From Dechloromonas sp. H13 (GTDB taxonomy: Bacteria; Pseudomonadota; Gammaproteobacteria; Burkholderiales; Rhodocyclaceae), in NCBI RefSeq assembly GCF_009469615.1, contig NZ_SSXX01000001.1:248001-312000 (forward strand): a DNA stretch of 64,000 nt. The letters run 5' to 3'. Below are positions 63,606-64,000 of the stretch, one piece after another; within the stretch, counting starts at the first letter, position 1; each line of letters opens with the position of its first letter. The translations under genes were made by a program, and so were the position numbers. Below the pieces are notes generated by a model. That model worked only from the letters and a program-made list of their open reading frames with translations, was not told where the DNA came from and did not search any database.

Positions 63606-64000
63606 ATGCCCCAAGACAAACGCGGTTTTTTTGCCCAGATCTTTCTCGCCATGATGATTTTCTGCGGCCTGGTGTGGATCTGGACGGTCGCCTTCATCAT
63701 CGCCTGGCCGTGGGAAAAGAGCGGCGAATGGAAACCGGAATTCCGCATCGTCGCCGTCTGCGGCGACAAGGGCGAATTCTGCAGCGTGCCGCATGGCGAG
63801 CTGGAGGCCGCGCGGGCCAAGGGGCTGTTCAAGAGCCTCGACCTGCCGGGCGATGCCGGCGAAGCCATGGAGGAAGGCGGCTGGCTGCGCTGGAAGCGGG
63901 TGAACGGCCTGATCGAGGCCAAGTGGTCGTCGTGGTATTTCCAGACCACCATCCGCTACAAGGTGGAGGATGGCCAGCCGGTGCTGGTCGAATACCAGGA
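63606..64000 (+). CDS. Hypothetical membrane-anchored protein (3' truncated)
   Basis: At least 131 aa, continuing past the window end. A short polar start (MPQDKRGF) leads into one hydrophobic segment (FFAQIFLAMMIFCGLVWIWTVAFIIAW, residues about 8-34), then a soluble part with VAVCGDKGEFCSVPHGELEAA and the Trp-rich GGWLRWKRVNGLIEAKWSSW. Two cysteines are positioned for a disulfide if the domain is periplasmic. The ATG lies 9 nt after valS, with AAGGA upstream, so it is probably cotranscribed. No family recognised. Confidence 0.7.
   Translation, partial: MPQDKRGFFAQIFLAMMIFCGLVWIWTVAFIIAWPWEKSGEWKPEFRIVAVCGDKGEFCSVPHGELEAARAKGLFKSLDLPGDAGEAMEEGGWLRWKRVNGLIEAKWSSWYFQTTIRYKVEDGQPVLVEYQ

Overview
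The window is a gene-dense, GC-rich chromosomal segment, most likely from a betaproteobacterium of the Rhodocyclales (Dechloromonas/Azonexus type). Support comes from core gene orders (rpsP-rimM-trmD-rplS, ribF-ileS-lspA-fkpB-ispH, lptF-lptG next to pepA-holC-valS) and small families typical of that class (DUF3579, DUF2069, DUF2788, DUF3619, DUF3106). No rRNA, tRNA, CRISPR array, insertion sequence or prophage was recognised. The placement is inference from protein families, not a database match.

Layout. 1-1578: end of a urease accessory cluster (ureE partial, ureF, ureG). 1783-5205: a small unknown gene facing a three-gene operon encoding a circularly permuted ATP-grasp ligase, an alpha-E protein and the proteasome-like protease Anbu, preceded by a good candidate sigma-54 promoter. 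5408-9832: thiolase, CobD/AmpE-like membrane protein, Nudix hydrolase, small coiled-coil protein, retropepsin-like protease and a divergent glutamine amidotransferase. 9918-14442: yajQ, then argD-argF-argG-DUF2788-ppnP. 14728-15359: DUF3579 and rpsT. 15450-25185: TonB-like gene divergent from a type IV pilus minor pilin operon (pilE-fimT-pilV-pilW-pilX-pilY1); PilY1 carries a long Cys/Trp-rich repeat insertion. 25290-30841: ribF-ileS-lspA-fkpB-ispH. 30995-36791: diguanylate cyclase, amiC, tsaE, queG, and a TorD-like/rhodanese/SpoIIAA-like trio. 36822-38867: EamA transporter and an orphan Rieske oxygenase. 38972-42774: xseB-ispA-dxs-folE2. 42873-44816: rpsP-rimM-trmD-rplS. 44904-48302: a large protein of unknown role with a weak PilZ resemblance, YihY, WrbA, DUF2069. 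48334-54075: ilvI-ilvH-ilvC and pssA-leuA. 54197-56092: ECF-like sigma factor with DUF3619, DUF3106 and RDD proteins. 56097-64000: lptG-lptF divergent from pepA-holC-unknown-valS and a truncated membrane protein.

How they fit together. Most genes are housekeeping: branched-chain amino acid, arginine and isoprenoid synthesis, translation and envelope assembly. The least understood parts are the ATP-grasp/alpha-E/Anbu operon, a predicted peptide-ligation and proteolysis system that appears here without its usual transglutaminase partner and with sequence signals of nitrogen control; the PilY1 insertion; and the sigma-factor membrane module, whose sigma gene seems to start at CTG. Stop/start overlaps (ATGA, GTGA, TTGA) and GTG or TTG starts are common, so many initiation sites here were set by context rather than by the first ATG.
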